A stretch of 64,000 nucleotides of DNA from Cyanobacteria bacterium REEB417 (GTDB taxonomy: Bacteria; Cyanobacteriota; Cyanobacteriia; PCC-6307; Cyanobiaceae): positions 1 to 64,000 of the forward strand of contig JAGWVJ010000007.1 of NCBI GenBank assembly GCA_018970945.1, given 5' to 3'. Numbering within the stretch: position 1 is the stretch's first letter; every line of letters begins with the position of its first letter. Both the position numbers and the translations under genes were made by a program. The notes under the pieces were generated by a model. That model was not told where the DNA came from. It saw only the letters and a program-made list of their open reading frames with translations, and did not search any database. Below are positions 1 to 10,300 of the stretch, in pieces.

Positions 1-1166
1 CGGCGCAGGCCGCCCATCAGGCGCATGTCCTGGGCGAGCACCGGTTCGTGGCCCACCACTTCTTCCATGGCGTGGATCACCGAGCCCGAGCCCAGGAACA
101 GCATGGCCTTGAAGAAGGCGTGCGTCACCAGGTGGAACATGCCCGCCACCGGTGCGCCGCAGCCCATGGCCAGCATCATGTAACCCAGCTGGCTCACGGT
201 GCTGTAGGCAAGGCCTTTCTTGAGGTCCATCTGGGTGAGCGCGATGCTGGCGCCCAGCACCAACGTGATGGTGCCGATCACGGCCACCGTGGCCTGCACC
301 TCGGGGAACGGTGCATACAGGGGCTGCAGCCTGGCCACCAGAAACACCCCTGCCGCCACCATCGTCGCGGCATGGATCAGGGCCGAGATCGGCGTGGGCC
401 CCTCCATGGCGTCGGGCAGCCACACATGCAAGGGGAACTGGGCTGATTTGGCCATCGGCCCCATGAACACGAACAGACACAGGGCCACGGCGGCCCATCC
501 GGGCACCGTGCCATTGGCCACGGCGGTCTGCAGGCCTGAGCCGATCTGTTCAAAACCGAAGCTGCCCGTGGCCCAAAACAGACCCAGGATTCCCAGCAGC
601 AGGCCGAAGTCGCCGACCCGGTTTGTCACGAAGGCTTTCTGGGCCGCATTCGCGGCGCCATCGCGGTCATACCAGAAGCCCACCAGCAGGTAGGAGCACA
701 TGCCCACCAGCTCCCAGAACACGTAGATCTCGAGCAGGTTGGGGCTGATCACCAGGCCCAGCATCGAACTGCTGAACAGGGCCAGATAGGTGAAGAAGCG
801 CACATAGCCCTTGTCGTGGGCCATGTAGCCATCCGAGTAAACCATCACCAACAGGGCGATGGTGGTCACCAGGGCGAGCATCACCGCCGCCAGGGGGTCG
901 ACGCGGAAGCCCATCTGCAGGTTGAAGCTGCCGGCGCTGGCCCAGTTGAACAGCACTTCCGTCGGAGCGGCCCCGGCCAGTTGCTCGGCCAGCACGGCAA
1001 AACTCAGCACGGCTGCGGCACCCACGCAGCTGATCAGCAGCCAGGCGACAGGCTTGCGCAGGCGGTTGACCGTGCGGTTGAAGCTGATCAGTCCCAGGCC
1101 CGTGATCGCCGCGCCGATCAGGGGCAGCACCGGGATCAACCAGGCGACTTCTGCGGCGGATGGCAT
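1..1166 (-). CDS. ndhF: NAD(P)H-quinone oxidoreductase chain 5 (NdhF1 type), 5' part only
   Basis: Large proton-pumping, antiporter-like membrane subunit of the thylakoid NDH-1 complex (respiration and cyclic electron flow). The gene runs off the left edge, so only the first ~388 residues are visible. The ATG at 1166 opens with MPSAAEVAWLIPVLPLIG, followed by closely spaced hydrophobic helices. Family-typical stretches include HDKGYVRFFTYLALFSSSM, ISPNLLEIYVFWELVG and the pumping core FPLHVWLPDAMEGPTPISA. The opening resembles NdhF1 of marine Synechococcus rather than the CO2-uptake NdhF3/F4 copies, but the subtype is a judgement by eye. The Z-ISO homologue lies upstream on the same strand, 194 bases away. 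Confidence 0.95.
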   Translation of the reverse strand, partial: MPSAAEVAWLIPVLPLIGAAITGLGLISFNRTVNRLRKPVAWLLISCVGAAAVLSFAVLAEQLAGAAPTEVLFNWASAGSFNLQMGFRVDPLAAVMLALVTTIALLVMVYSDGYMAHDKGYVRFFTYLALFSSSMLGLVISPNLLEIYVFWELVGMCSYLLVGFWYDRDGAANAAQKAFVTNRVGDFGLLLGILGLFWATGSFGFEQIGSGLQTAVANGTVPGWAAVALCLFVFMGPMAKSAQFPLHVWLPDAMEGPTPISALIHAATMVAAGVFLVARLQPLYAPFPEVQATVAVIGTITLVLGASIALTQMDLKKGLAYSTVSQLGYMMLAMGCGAPVAGMFHLVTHAFFKAMLFLGSGSVIHAMEEVVGHEPVLAQDMRLMGGLR

Positions 1167-1291
1167 CCGGCGGTGCTCCCATGAAAAGGGGGTGGGGCGA
1201 GTCTAGGAACCCTCGTGCGAAAGGCCCTGATCTCTGTCAGGACCTGCTGCAAGGCTCGCAACAGTGTTGCGTCCATCGGGGCTGGGCCGCA

Positions 1292-1329
1292 CTCCAAAAA
1301 AACGCCAGCTTTCACGCCAGTTTTTGGAG
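1292..1329. repeat. Inverted repeat between ziso and ndhF
   Basis: Arms CTCCAAAAA (1292-1300) and TTTTTGGAG (1321-1329) are perfect 9-base complements around a 20-base loop, and the loop contains CGCCAG twice as a direct repeat. It sits in the 194-base spacer (1167-1360) between two minus-strand genes and is AT-rich in a GC-rich genome. It could be a weak terminator for ziso or part of the ndhF leader. Nothing else recognisable is in this spacer. Confidence 0.5.
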
Positions 1330-1360
1330 CGTTTCGGCGGGCCATGCAGGCCCCCTGCGA

Positions 1361-2095
1361 TCAACCCAGCCAGTGGGCCAGCGCACTGCGTGAAAACGCT
1401 GTGGCCCCGGTGCCGATGAAGCGGTGGGCCCACCAGAAGACACCCACGGCGATGGCGATGCCCACCTGGGCGGGCCGCAGAAACTCGCCCGGCACCAGGG
1501 TCTGGCGGCCATCGAGCACCGCCTTGAACGGGATCACCGAGGTGCTGGCTTTCAGCTCGGCAAAGGCGTCGCCAAAGCGGTTCGCCAGGCGCCGGTCGCC
1601 GTTCCAAATGGCAAACAGATGGTGGCCGATCAGCCCCACGCAGGCCGCCACCATGAAGCTGCTGCCGATCCACAACAGGTGGGTGGCGCACCACAGGATC
1701 TGGCCCACCGCCTGGGGGTGGCGGCTGATGCGGATGATGCCGCTCGCATAGAGCCGCACCTGGGGCTTGAGCACCGCCGGGATCTCGAGCAGGTTGTAGG
1801 TGGCGGGATACAAAAACAGAAAACTGATCGCGGTGCCGGTCCAGACCAGCGGCACGATCCAGGGCTGATCCTGCAGGTTCCAGAGCCGCACCCCGTCATA
1901 GCGATGGGCCAGGAAATAGCCGATCACCACCACAGCCGAGGGAATGCTGATCCCGGCAAACAGCAACCGCCAGACCCGCTCCCCCAGGCGCGCCACGCCC
2001 CAGGCCCGCAGCGAGGCTCCGCCGCTGTGAAGGACGGCAAAGGCGACCAACAGGGCCAGCATCACCCAGCTGCTGTGGTGCAGGGAGCTGGCCAT
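1361..2095 (-). CDS. NnrU-family membrane protein, probable 15-cis-zeta-carotene isomerase (Z-ISO)
   Basis: A 244-residue polytopic membrane protein. Its sequence closely follows plant Z-ISO, the heme-containing isomerase that converts 9,15,9'-tri-cis- to 9,9'-di-cis-zeta-carotene between phytoene desaturase and zeta-carotene desaturase. Visible matches to the plant family are LHSGGASLR near residue 22, [55 protein letters not shown] and [13 protein letters not shown]. The reading frame stays open for 44 more codons upstream, but MASSLHHSS at 2095 is the natural ATG. It is divergent from rbcR (113-base spacer), with crtP and crtB about 2.3 kb away. The family placement is seen in sequence; the isomerase role in this organism is inferred. 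Confidence 0.85.
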   Translation of the reverse strand: MASSLHHSSWVMLALLVAFAVLHSGGASLRAWGVARLGERVWRLLFAGISIPSAVVVIGYFLAHRYDGVRLWNLQDQPWIVPLVWTGTAISFLFLYPATYNLLEIPAVLKPQVRLYASGIIRISRHPQAVGQILWCATHLLWIGSSFMVAACVGLIGHHLFAIWNGDRRLANRFGDAFAELKASTSVIPFKAVLDGRQTLVPGEFLRPAQVGIAIAVGVFWWAHRFIGTGATAFSRSALAHWLG

Positions 2096-2207
2096 GGTGA
2101 TCTCTGCAAGGGCTTGTGAAGCTGGTGATTCTGGCGACCGACCGGGCCCCCTAGAGTTTGTGAACGTCTGCCTCACCGCCCTCGGGCGACCCTGGTTCCC
2201 CAGCGCG

Positions 2208-3194
2208 ATGGCCGATCTGCCCTTCACCCTCGATCAGCTGCGCATCCTGCGGGCGATCGCCAGCGAGGGCAGCTTCAAGAAGGCTGCTGACAGCCTGTAT
2301 GTGACCCAGCCTGCGGTCAGCCTGCAGATCCAGAATCTCGAGAAGCAGCTCGATGTGTCGCTGTTTGACCGTGGCGGGCGCAAGGCCCAGCTGACCGAGG
2401 CCGGTCACCTGCTGCTGAGTTACTGCGATCGCATCCTCAGCCAGTGCCAGGAGGCCTGCCGCGCCCTCGACGATCTGCACAATCTCCGGGGAGGGTCGCT
2501 CGTGGTGGGTGCCTCCCAGACCACCGGCACCTATCTGATGCCGCGCATGATCGGTCTGTTCCGGCAGAAGTACCCCGATGTGGCCGTGCAGCTGCAGGTG
2601 CACAGCACCCGCCGCACCGGCTGGAGCGTGGCCAACGGTCAGATCGATCTGGCGATCATCGGCGGCGAGCTGCCCAGCGAACTGGGTGAGCAGCTGCAGG
2701 TGGTGCCCTACGCCAGCGATGAACTGGCCCTGGTGCTGCCGGTCAAGCACCCGCTGGCCCGGCTCAACGAGCTCACCAAGGACGACCTGTATCGGCTGGG
2801 TTTTGTCTGCCTCGATGCCCAGTCGACCACGCGCAAAATGGTTGACCAGCTGCTGGCCCGCTCCGGCCTCGACGTGAGCCGGCTCAAGATCGAGATGGAA
2901 CTCAACTCGTTTGAGGCGATCAAGAACGCGGTGCAGAGCGGCCTGGGCGCGGCCTTCCTGCCGGTCGTGTCGATCGAGCGCGAGCTCTCGGCCGGCAGCG
3001 TGCACCGGCCCCAGATGGCCGATCTTCTGGTGCGGCGTCAGCTCAAGCTGATCACCCACCCGGCGCGGTACTGCTCACGCGCTGCCGAGGCCTTCAGGCG
3101 CGAGATCCTGCCGGTGTTCGCCAGCCCCGACAGCCCCCTGCGCCGGCCCCTGCAGCAGGACCAGCTGCAGCAGCAGGCCCAGCAGGAGAGCTAG
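2208..3194 (+). CDS. rbcR: LysR-family transcriptional regulator, RbcR type
   Basis: A 328-residue LysR regulator, a DNA-binding protein that in cyanobacteria and red-lineage plastids controls RuBisCO/CCM and related genes. The N-terminal winged helix-turn-helix is [20 protein letters not shown] followed by [19 protein letters not shown], and the periplasmic-binding-fold effector domain starts near residue 90 ([18 protein letters not shown]). The ATG at 2208 was chosen because [14 protein letters not shown] is the conserved RbcR beginning; the 38 extra codons upstream look non-coding. The C-terminus ends in a Gln-rich tail ([14 protein letters not shown]). No rbcL is in the window, so the target is unproven. 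NdhR/CcmR is the main alternative, but the overall pattern fits RbcR better. Confidence 0.85.
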   Translation: MADLPFTLDQLRILRAIASEGSFKKAADSLYVTQPAVSLQIQNLEKQLDVSLFDRGGRKAQLTEAGHLLLSYCDRILSQCQEACRALDDLHNLRGGSLVVGASQTTGTYLMPRMIGLFRQKYPDVAVQLQVHSTRRTGWSVANGQIDLAIIGGELPSELGEQLQVVPYASDELALVLPVKHPLARLNELTKDDLYRLGFVCLDAQSTTRKMVDQLLARSGLDVSRLKIEMELNSFEAIKNAVQSGLGAAFLPVVSIERELSAGSVHRPQMADLLVRRQLKLITHPARYCSRAAEAFRREILPVFASPDSPLRRPLQQDQLQQQAQQES

Positions 3195-3206
3195 GCCTCA
3201 GAACTC

Positions 3207-3880
3207 TCAGAACTGGTCGGCTTCGGGGGTGATGCCGACCGTGTCGTCGGCAACGCCCTTGGTCAGGAACTTGTTCTCGCTGGTGTCGGTCTGATAAACG
3301 CAGCGCACGATCGGTTTGTCCTTGATGGAGCCGATGTAGGCAAAGGTGTTCATGCGCTGTTTGCACTGACGCATCTGCTCAGCGGTCACGGCCCCCTCCT
3401 TCTGCAGCACGCTCCAGTTCTCGCGCCTGATCACGCAGCCTGGCTTGAGCGCCGGCTGGGTCACGAAGCTGGAGCTGGGGTTCATCGTCGTGTACAGCTC
3501 GATGTCCATGACAAAGGCGCTGGCCCCCCATTGGCGGCAGAACTCGGGATCGGGTACGGCCATGTCGAGCTGCTGGGAGCTGGCGATGTTGCCCTGATCG
3601 CCCTGGGTGGTGCTGGAAATACCGGTGCCGATGCCGATGCCAACCACCAGCACACCCGCCAGGATCGCGATGGTCCCCACGTTGAACGGCAGCGACGGCC
3701 CTCCGCCAGGGCCCCCGCCGCCGCGCGGAGTGCCGCCGCGACCGCCGTTGCCCCGCTGGTCATAGCCCCGCTCGTCGTAGTCGCGGGCCTCGTAGCTGCG
3801 GCTGTCTTTGCTACGGCTGTCGTAGCTGCGGCTCTCTTGATTGCGGCTGTCGTAGCCGCGTCGGTCGAAGCGCGAGCGCG

Positions 3881-3884
<4 letters not shown>
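3207..3884 (-). CDS. DUF3172 membrane protein with basic Arg/Tyr/Ser-rich N-terminus
   Basis: A 225-residue conserved cyanobacterial protein of unknown function. Residues 1-45 form a charged low-complexity segment built on YDSR / [10 protein letters not shown] motifs, followed by a glycine run and one transmembrane helix ([20 protein letters not shown], about residues 69-88). The soluble C-terminal domain has three cysteines ([28 protein letters not shown]) plus IVRCVYQTD, so disulfides outside the cytoplasm are possible. It shares four bases (3881-3884) with the end of ndhM and is probably co-transcribed with it. The pairing could hint at a link to thylakoid complexes, but that is inference. 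Confidence 0.85.
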
Positions 3885-5784
<1,900 letters not shown>

Positions 5785-5785
<1 letters not shown>

Positions 5786-6714
5786 TGGCGATCGCGGGCC
5801 ATCCAGCGGCCACCCCCCTGCCCAGCCTGGAGCAGGCCTTTGAAGCCTGCCGGCTGGAAACGGCCCAATGGGCCAAGACGTTCTATCTGGGCACCCTTTT
5901 GATGCCGCCGGCCAAGCGTCGGGCGATCTGGGCGATCTACGTGTGGTGCCGTCGCACCGATGAGCTGATGGACAGCGCCGAAGCCCAGGGACGCTCGATC
6001 GAAGAACTGTCGTCCCGGCTCGATGCCTGGGAGGCGCGCACCCGGGAGCTGTTCGCCGGCCAGGTGCGCGACGGCCTCGATCGCGTCATGGCCGACACCC
6101 TTGAGCGCTATCCCCAGTCGATCCAGCCCTACCTCGACATGATTGAGGGGCAGCGCATGGATCTGCGCCAGCACCGCTACGCCAGCTTCGAGGAGCTGAA
6201 GCTGTACTGCTACCGGGTGGCGGGCACCGTCGGGCTCATGACCCAGGAGGTGATGGGCGTGGATGCGGCCTATACCTCGGCCCCCTGGAGCGATGCGCCC
6301 GACACCTCGGAGGCGGCGGTGGCCCTGGGCATCGCCAACCAGCTCACCAACATCCTGCGCGATGTGGGCGAGGACCGCGCCCGCGGCCGCATCTATCTGC
6401 CGCTCGAGGATCTGCAGCGCTTCGGCTACAGCGAGCCCGAACTGTTGGCCGGCACCCTCAACGACAACTGGCGCGCCCTGATGCGTTTTCAGGTTGATCG
6501 GGCCCGCGACTGGTTTGCCCGCAGTGAGGCCGGTGTGCGCTGGCTGGCACCCGACGCCCGCTGGCCGGTTTGGGCCTCGTTGCGGCTCTATCGCGGCATT
6601 CTCGATGTGATCGAGCAGCACGACTATGACGTCTTCAACAAGAGGGCTTACGTGCCGAGGGCGGGCAAGCTGTTGGATCTGCCGGTGTCGTTTGTGGTGG
6701 CTCAGGTGCGCTGA
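5785..6714 (+). CDS. crtB: Phytoene synthase
   Basis: A 309-residue squalene/phytoene synthase family enzyme that condenses two geranylgeranyl diphosphates head-to-head. The two Asp-rich Mg2+/diphosphate sites are present: CRRTDELMDSAEA near residue 53 and ANQLTNILRDVGED near residue 187. YCYRVAGTVGLM is the helix between them. The start codon overlaps the crtP stop (TGATGG), so it is translated coupled to the desaturase. The 3' end overlaps the convergent hydrolase gene by 13 bases, leaving no terminator space. Confidence 0.96.
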
Positions 6715-7583
6715 GGCTTGCTGCGATCCGGTGCTGCGATCCAGCGCTGCAGGATCGGATTGACCTGCCCAGGAGCTTCGTCGTGGGGGCAATGGCCGAG
6801 CCCAGGCAGCACCACAAGATCCACGATGCAGCTGTGGTCGTGCGCCCATTGCCGTGCCTCGGCCGGATCTTCCCAGGGATCCGCTGCCCCCCACAGCAGC
6901 CGCACGGGCGGTGCGTCGGCATGGCGGCCGAGCTCGGCCAGCAGGTCGGGTGCGAGGTGGTCGTTGAACAGGTTGACGAAGCCCCGGAAGCTCTCCAAGG
7001 CGCCGGCTGTTGTGCTGGGCCGATAGAGCAGCTCCACCAGCTCGGCGTCGATGTTGGCGCCGCTGGGGTAGGCGCGCTGCAGCACCCGGCGAATCACCGA
7101 TGGCCGGGCCAGGCTGCCGAACAGGGCCGCCAGTAGCCAGCGCTGACGCACCAGCTGTTTCACCAGGGGCCGGGTGCTCCGCTCCCAGGGGCTCAGCTGC
7201 CCGGCACGCTTGTCGTCAAGGGTGCGTTGGGCGCAGTCGATCAGAATCACCCCGGCTGGAGGGGTGCCGCGTGCCCGCAACAGCCGTGCCGCATTCAGGC
7301 AGACCACGGCCCCGATCGAATTGCCTACCAGATGCAGTGGTGTCTCCGGGCCACTGGGTGCGATCACCGTGTCGATGAAGGCCAGCAGCTGCTCGGACCA
7401 CAGATCGAAGCCGTAGGCCACGGCGCCACTACGCGGCATCTCGCCGTTAAGCCGCGAGGGTGGCTTGCTGCTGGCTCCAAAGCCCAGCAGGTCAATGGCC
7501 CACACGTGGGCCACCCCGCTGAGGGGGGCCAGGGTGTGGCGCCAATGGCGTCGGTTGGCGCCAAAGCCATGGACCAGCAACAC
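6702..7583 (-). CDS. Alpha/beta-fold hydrolase, cyanobacterial conserved; start uncertain
   Basis: Alpha/beta hydrolase with the usual order of motifs: oxyanion-hole HGFGANRRHW near the start, nucleophile elbow HLVGNSIGAVV (Ser within G-N-S-I-G), late Asp in LLWGAADPWEDP, and His in LPGLGHCPHDEAPGQV. The substrate is unknown; such proteins are common beside pigment genes. The first conventional start codon (GTG 7583) leaves almost no residues before the HGFG motif. The same frame stays open another 126 bases and encodes a plausible N-terminus (LLLSDPLLTTWQGLDVAYDS) with only CTG codons as possible starts. The true protein is probably about 30 residues longer. It is convergent with crtB (13-base overlap). 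Confidence 0.85.
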   Translation of the reverse strand: MLLVHGFGANRRHWRHTLAPLSGVAHVWAIDLLGFGASSKPPSRLNGEMPRSGAVAYGFDLWSEQLLAFIDTVIAPSGPETPLHLVGNSIGAVVCLNAARLLRARGTPPAGVILIDCAQRTLDDKRAGQLSPWERSTRPLVKQLVRQRWLLAALFGSLARPSVIRRVLQRAYPSGANIDAELVELLYRPSTTAGALESFRGFVNLFNDHLAPDLLAELGRHADAPPVRLLWGAADPWEDPAEARQWAHDHSCIVDLVVLPGLGHCPHDEAPGQVNPILQRWIAAPDRSKPQRT

Positions 7584-7674
7584 CCGCGGTGCGTCTGCAG
7601 CAGGTCCTGGCAGGCTGTCGTAGGCGACATCCAGACCCTGCCAGGTCGTCAGGAGCGGATCAGACAGCAGCAGG

Positions 7675-8106
7675 TCAGACGGCAGCGGTTTGGTTTGCCA
7701 GCAGCGACTTCAGTTTGGCCAGTTCGCCGGCCCAGCGGGGGTCGGGGGCTTCGCTGTCGACGCTGTCGGCGTGGACCACTTTGTTGACGGCTTTGCGGGC
7801 CACGGGGTTGTTGTTTCCCGGGCTGCGACGGTCGTTGCCGCCGCCGCCAGCGCGGGCGTCGCGGCGCTCGGAGACTTCGATGCGCAGGGCATTGCCCCCG
7901 AAGTCCTTGCCATTGAGCTGCTCGATCACGGCGTCGGCGAGCTTGGCGTCGTCGACATTGGCGAAGCCGAAGCCACGGCAGGCGCCGGTGTCGCGGTCAT
8001 TGACGGCCTTGAAACGCACCCCCTCGCCCACGTTGGCAAACAGAGCCTCAAGCTCCTTGGCATCGAAGGCGGTCGGCAGGTTGCCGACATAGAGACGAAC
8101 GCTCAT
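7675..8106 (-). CDS. RRM-domain RNA-binding protein
   Basis: A 143-residue protein with one N-terminal RNA-recognition motif: RNP2 is RLYVGNLPTAF (residues ~4-14) and RNP1 is CRGFGFANV (~42-50). After residue ~80 comes a Gly/Arg/Asn-rich linker, then a Trp-containing C-terminal tail (DPRWAGELAKLKSLLANQ). Cyanobacterial Rbp proteins of this kind bind mRNA, some are cold-induced, and some help localise photosystem mRNAs at thylakoids. Any probable 5' extension of the hydrolase gene would begin at or just inside the end of this gene. Confidence 0.93.
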   Translation of the reverse strand: MSVRLYVGNLPTAFDAKELEALFANVGEGVRFKAVNDRDTGACRGFGFANVDDAKLADAVIEQLNGKDFGGNALRIEVSERRDARAGGGGNDRRSPGNNNPVARKAVNKVVHADSVDSEAPDPRWAGELAKLKSLLANQTAAV

Positions 8107-8170
8107 GGGGGAAAGACAATGGGAACTGCTGGGGCGGGCTGTCTTGCTTCAACGCCTTTGCGCCACAAAG

Positions 8171-9460
8171 TTAATCACGGCGCCGGGTCGCATTGGGTGC
8201 TGCAGGGCCGTTTTCGTCCAGCCACTGCCGGGCCAGGGCCAGCACCCCGGCTGTTGGGGCATCGGCAGGCAGGCGTCCGAACGCCCGTTCCTGGCTCAGA
8301 TGGGTCAGCAGCTGCCCCAGCTGGGGGCCTGCGCTGAGACCCAGCTGCTGCTGCAGCTGGTGGCCATCGAGCGGCGGACGGGGATGGCAGAGCGGATCAT
8401 CAGCGTTGCGCCAACGGGACAGCAGCTCTGCCTGGCGGCAGCCTGCCGGCAACAGCAGCAACAAGGCCGGCAGATCGGCCTCCAGATCGCGGTGCAGCGC
8501 AAGGCGCTCGCACTCCTGCAGGGCCGCTGGGGCGCGGCCGGCCAGCCGCTGCCAGTGCTGGCGCAGCTGCTGCACCTGCTTCTGCAGGGCTCGGCTGCTG
8601 CGCAGCCGTCCCAGGGCCGCTCCATCGGCGATGCAGGCCAGCCGGGCCAACGGCAGGGCCCAGGCCTGCTCGACCGCGTTGAGCTCCAGGGCCTGGGCCC
8701 CCTCGGGCGTGAGCCTGGCGAGGGGGTCATGCAGCGCGATCCCAGGGCCCAGCCACGGGTCGAGCAGACCGCTCTGAAGCACCTGCCCCAGGCCGTGGGC
8801 GCCGTCTGGGGCGCAGGCCAGTTTCTGCAGCTCGGCCAGCACCCGTTCCCCCGCCACCGCCTGAAGCGTGGTCCGGTGTTGGGCGATCCAGCCCCAGGTT
8901 TCGGCGGCGATGCTGAACCCGAGGTCGCTGGCCAGTCGCAGACCCCGCAGCAGCCGCAGCGGATCGCTCAACAGGTTGGCCTCGCTGATGGCCACCAGCT
9001 CGCGGCGCTGCAGGCTCGCCAGCCCGCCAGTGGGGTCGAGCAGGGGGGCGCCGGGAGCCAAAGGCAGGGCGATGGCATTGACGCTGTAATCGCGCCGTTG
9101 CAGGTCGACGCTGAGGCAATCGCCCTCCCGGGCGGCCAGATCAAAGCACCAGCCCTGCAGCACCAGCCGCGCGATGTCGCGCTCCTGATCGAGCACCACG
9201 GCGCTGCCGCCCAGCCGGCGCGCCAGGCTGCGGCACAACGGGATCGCCCCGCCAGGCACCACCACGTCGATGTCGGGCTGGGGCGCCAGGCGGCCCAGCA
9301 GGGCGTCGCGCACGGCGCCACCCACCAGCGCGCTACCGGTTGGCAGGGCGCTCAGGGGCAGGGGCCAGGCCGGAGGGTTGAGCCGTTGCCACAGCTGGGT
9401 GGCTGCGGAGGGCTCTGCCGGCACAATGGGCTCCTGGCATGGCTGCGGCCGCATGTGCAT
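8171..9460 (-). CDS. CCA-adding tRNA nucleotidyltransferase (class II poly(A) polymerase family)
   Basis: A 429-residue enzyme adding or repairing the 3'-CCA of tRNAs. The nucleotidyltransferase signature is LVGGAVRDALLGR near residue 45, followed by PDIDVVVPGG (metal-binding DxD). The ERDIARLV and RRDYSVNAIALPL motifs and DPLRLLRGLRLASDLGF (family motifs C-E region) follow. The C-terminal half is Leu/Gln/Arg-rich and poorly conserved. Two ATGs lie at 9460 and 9454; both are inside the beginning of the divergent ycf34 gene, so the 5' ends overlap head-to-head. Confidence 0.9.
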   Translation of the reverse strand: MHMRPQPCQEPIVPAEPSAATQLWQRLNPPAWPLPLSALPTGSALVGGAVRDALLGRLAPQPDIDVVVPGGAIPLCRSLARRLGGSAVVLDQERDIARLVLQGWCFDLAAREGDCLSVDLQRRDYSVNAIALPLAPGAPLLDPTGGLASLQRRELVAISEANLLSDPLRLLRGLRLASDLGFSIAAETWGWIAQHRTTLQAVAGERVLAELQKLACAPDGAHGLGQVLQSGLLDPWLGPGIALHDPLARLTPEGAQALELNAVEQAWALPLARLACIADGAALGRLRSSRALQKQVQQLRQHWQRLAGRAPAALQECERLALHRDLEADLPALLLLLPAGCRQAELLSRWRNADDPLCHPRPPLDGHQLQQQLGLSAGPQLGQLLTHLSQERAFGRLPADAPTAGVLALARQWLDENGPAAPNATRRRD

Positions 9461-9704
9461 CTGCGTGGACTGCCATTGGCTCGACCGCTGTCAGGCCTAC
9501 CACGCGGTGGAGCGCCAGCATGGTGTTGTCCACCTCTGTGAAGCACCGGATTTTGTGCCGGTTGATCCCCGCATTCACGTGCAGGTGAGGGATCTGGGCG
9601 ATGGCGCCGCCGGTGTCGAGTGGGATGTGCGTGCCTGCGCCAGCTTTCAGCGCGAGCCGGGTCACTGGCTGCGGCTGCGCCCCGGCGAGGCGGTGCCCTC
9701 ATGA
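9453..9704 (+). CDS. ycf34: Ycf34 family protein
   Basis: An 83-residue protein with the highly conserved Ycf34 start MCICVDCHWLDRCQAYHAV, continuing as ERQHGVVHLCEAPDFVP. Four to five cysteines in C-x-C-x2-C-x5-C...C spacing fit the iron-sulfur binding described for Synechocystis Ycf34, which supports photosystem I accumulation. Its ATG lies inside the first codons of the divergent CCA-enzyme gene (8-base overlap). Its TGA overlaps the tsaB start in ATGA, so ycf34-tsaB-ydcF form one tightly coupled operon. Confidence 0.92.
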   Translation: MCICVDCHWLDRCQAYHAVERQHGVVHLCEAPDFVPVDPRIHVQVRDLGDGAAGVEWDVRACASFQREPGHWLRLRPGEAVPS

Positions 9705-10300
9705 GTTGGCTGTTGGCGTTGCACAGCTCCAGCCCGGTGCTGGGGGTGGGCCTGCTCGATCTCGCGCGTCCCGATCAACCGCCCCGCCTGGAGGCCTTTG
9801 ACCTGGGCCGCGGCCTCTCCAACCAGCTGATCGCTTGCCTCGAAACCGTGCTGCCGGCACCCCGCTGGGGTGAGCTGGTCCGGCTGGCGGTGGCCACCGG
9901 GCCGGGAAGCTTCACCGGCACCCGGCTCACGGTGGTGCTGGCCCGCACCCTGGCCCAGCAGCTGCAGGTACCCCTCGATGGCATCAGCAGCTTCCAGCTG
10001 GTGGCCTCCCGCCTGGGGCTCAACGAGGCCACCTGGCTCGGCCAGACCCTGCCCCGCCGCGGCGTCGTGGCCGGCCTCTATGGCCCCGACCCCCAGCAGG
10101 GCGGCGCCGTGTGCGAGCTGGCGCGGCCGCGCCTGTTTGCGGCCGGCAGCGCATTGCCCCCCGGCCCCCGGGCTGAGGCGGTGGTGCAGATCCCGGCTGA
10201 TGTCGCCGGGCTGCTGGCGATCAGTGCCGCCCGCGGGGCCGCCCCTGCCGCCTGGCAGACCGTGCTGCCGATCTATCCGACCAGCCCCGTCGAGCCCTGA
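9701..10300 (+). CDS. tsaB: tRNA N6-adenosine threonylcarbamoyltransferase accessory protein TsaB
   Basis: A 199-residue ASKHA-fold protein, partner of TsaD/TsaE in making the universal t6A37 modification of ANN-decoding tRNAs. The N-terminus MSWLLALHSSSPVLGVGLLD and the segment VATGPGSFTGTRLTVVLART are diagnostic. The start overlaps the ycf34 stop by four bases and its own stop overlaps the ydcF start by one base. The C-terminal half is shorter and more divergent than in enterobacteria, as is usual for cyanobacteria. Confidence 0.92.
   Translation: MSWLLALHSSSPVLGVGLLDLARPDQPPRLEAFDLGRGLSNQLIACLETVLPAPRWGELVRLAVATGPGSFTGTRLTVVLARTLAQQLQVPLDGISSFQLVASRLGLNEATWLGQTLPRRGVVAGLYGPDPQQGGAVCELARPRLFAAGSALPPGPRAEAVVQIPADVAGLLAISAARGAAPAAWQTVLPIYPTSPVEP

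Noticed and set aside
8105-9541. A 478-codon plus-strand frame opposite the CCA enzyme
   Set aside because: Gln/Gly/Ala-rich composition typical of antisense of a GC-rich gene; no motifs.
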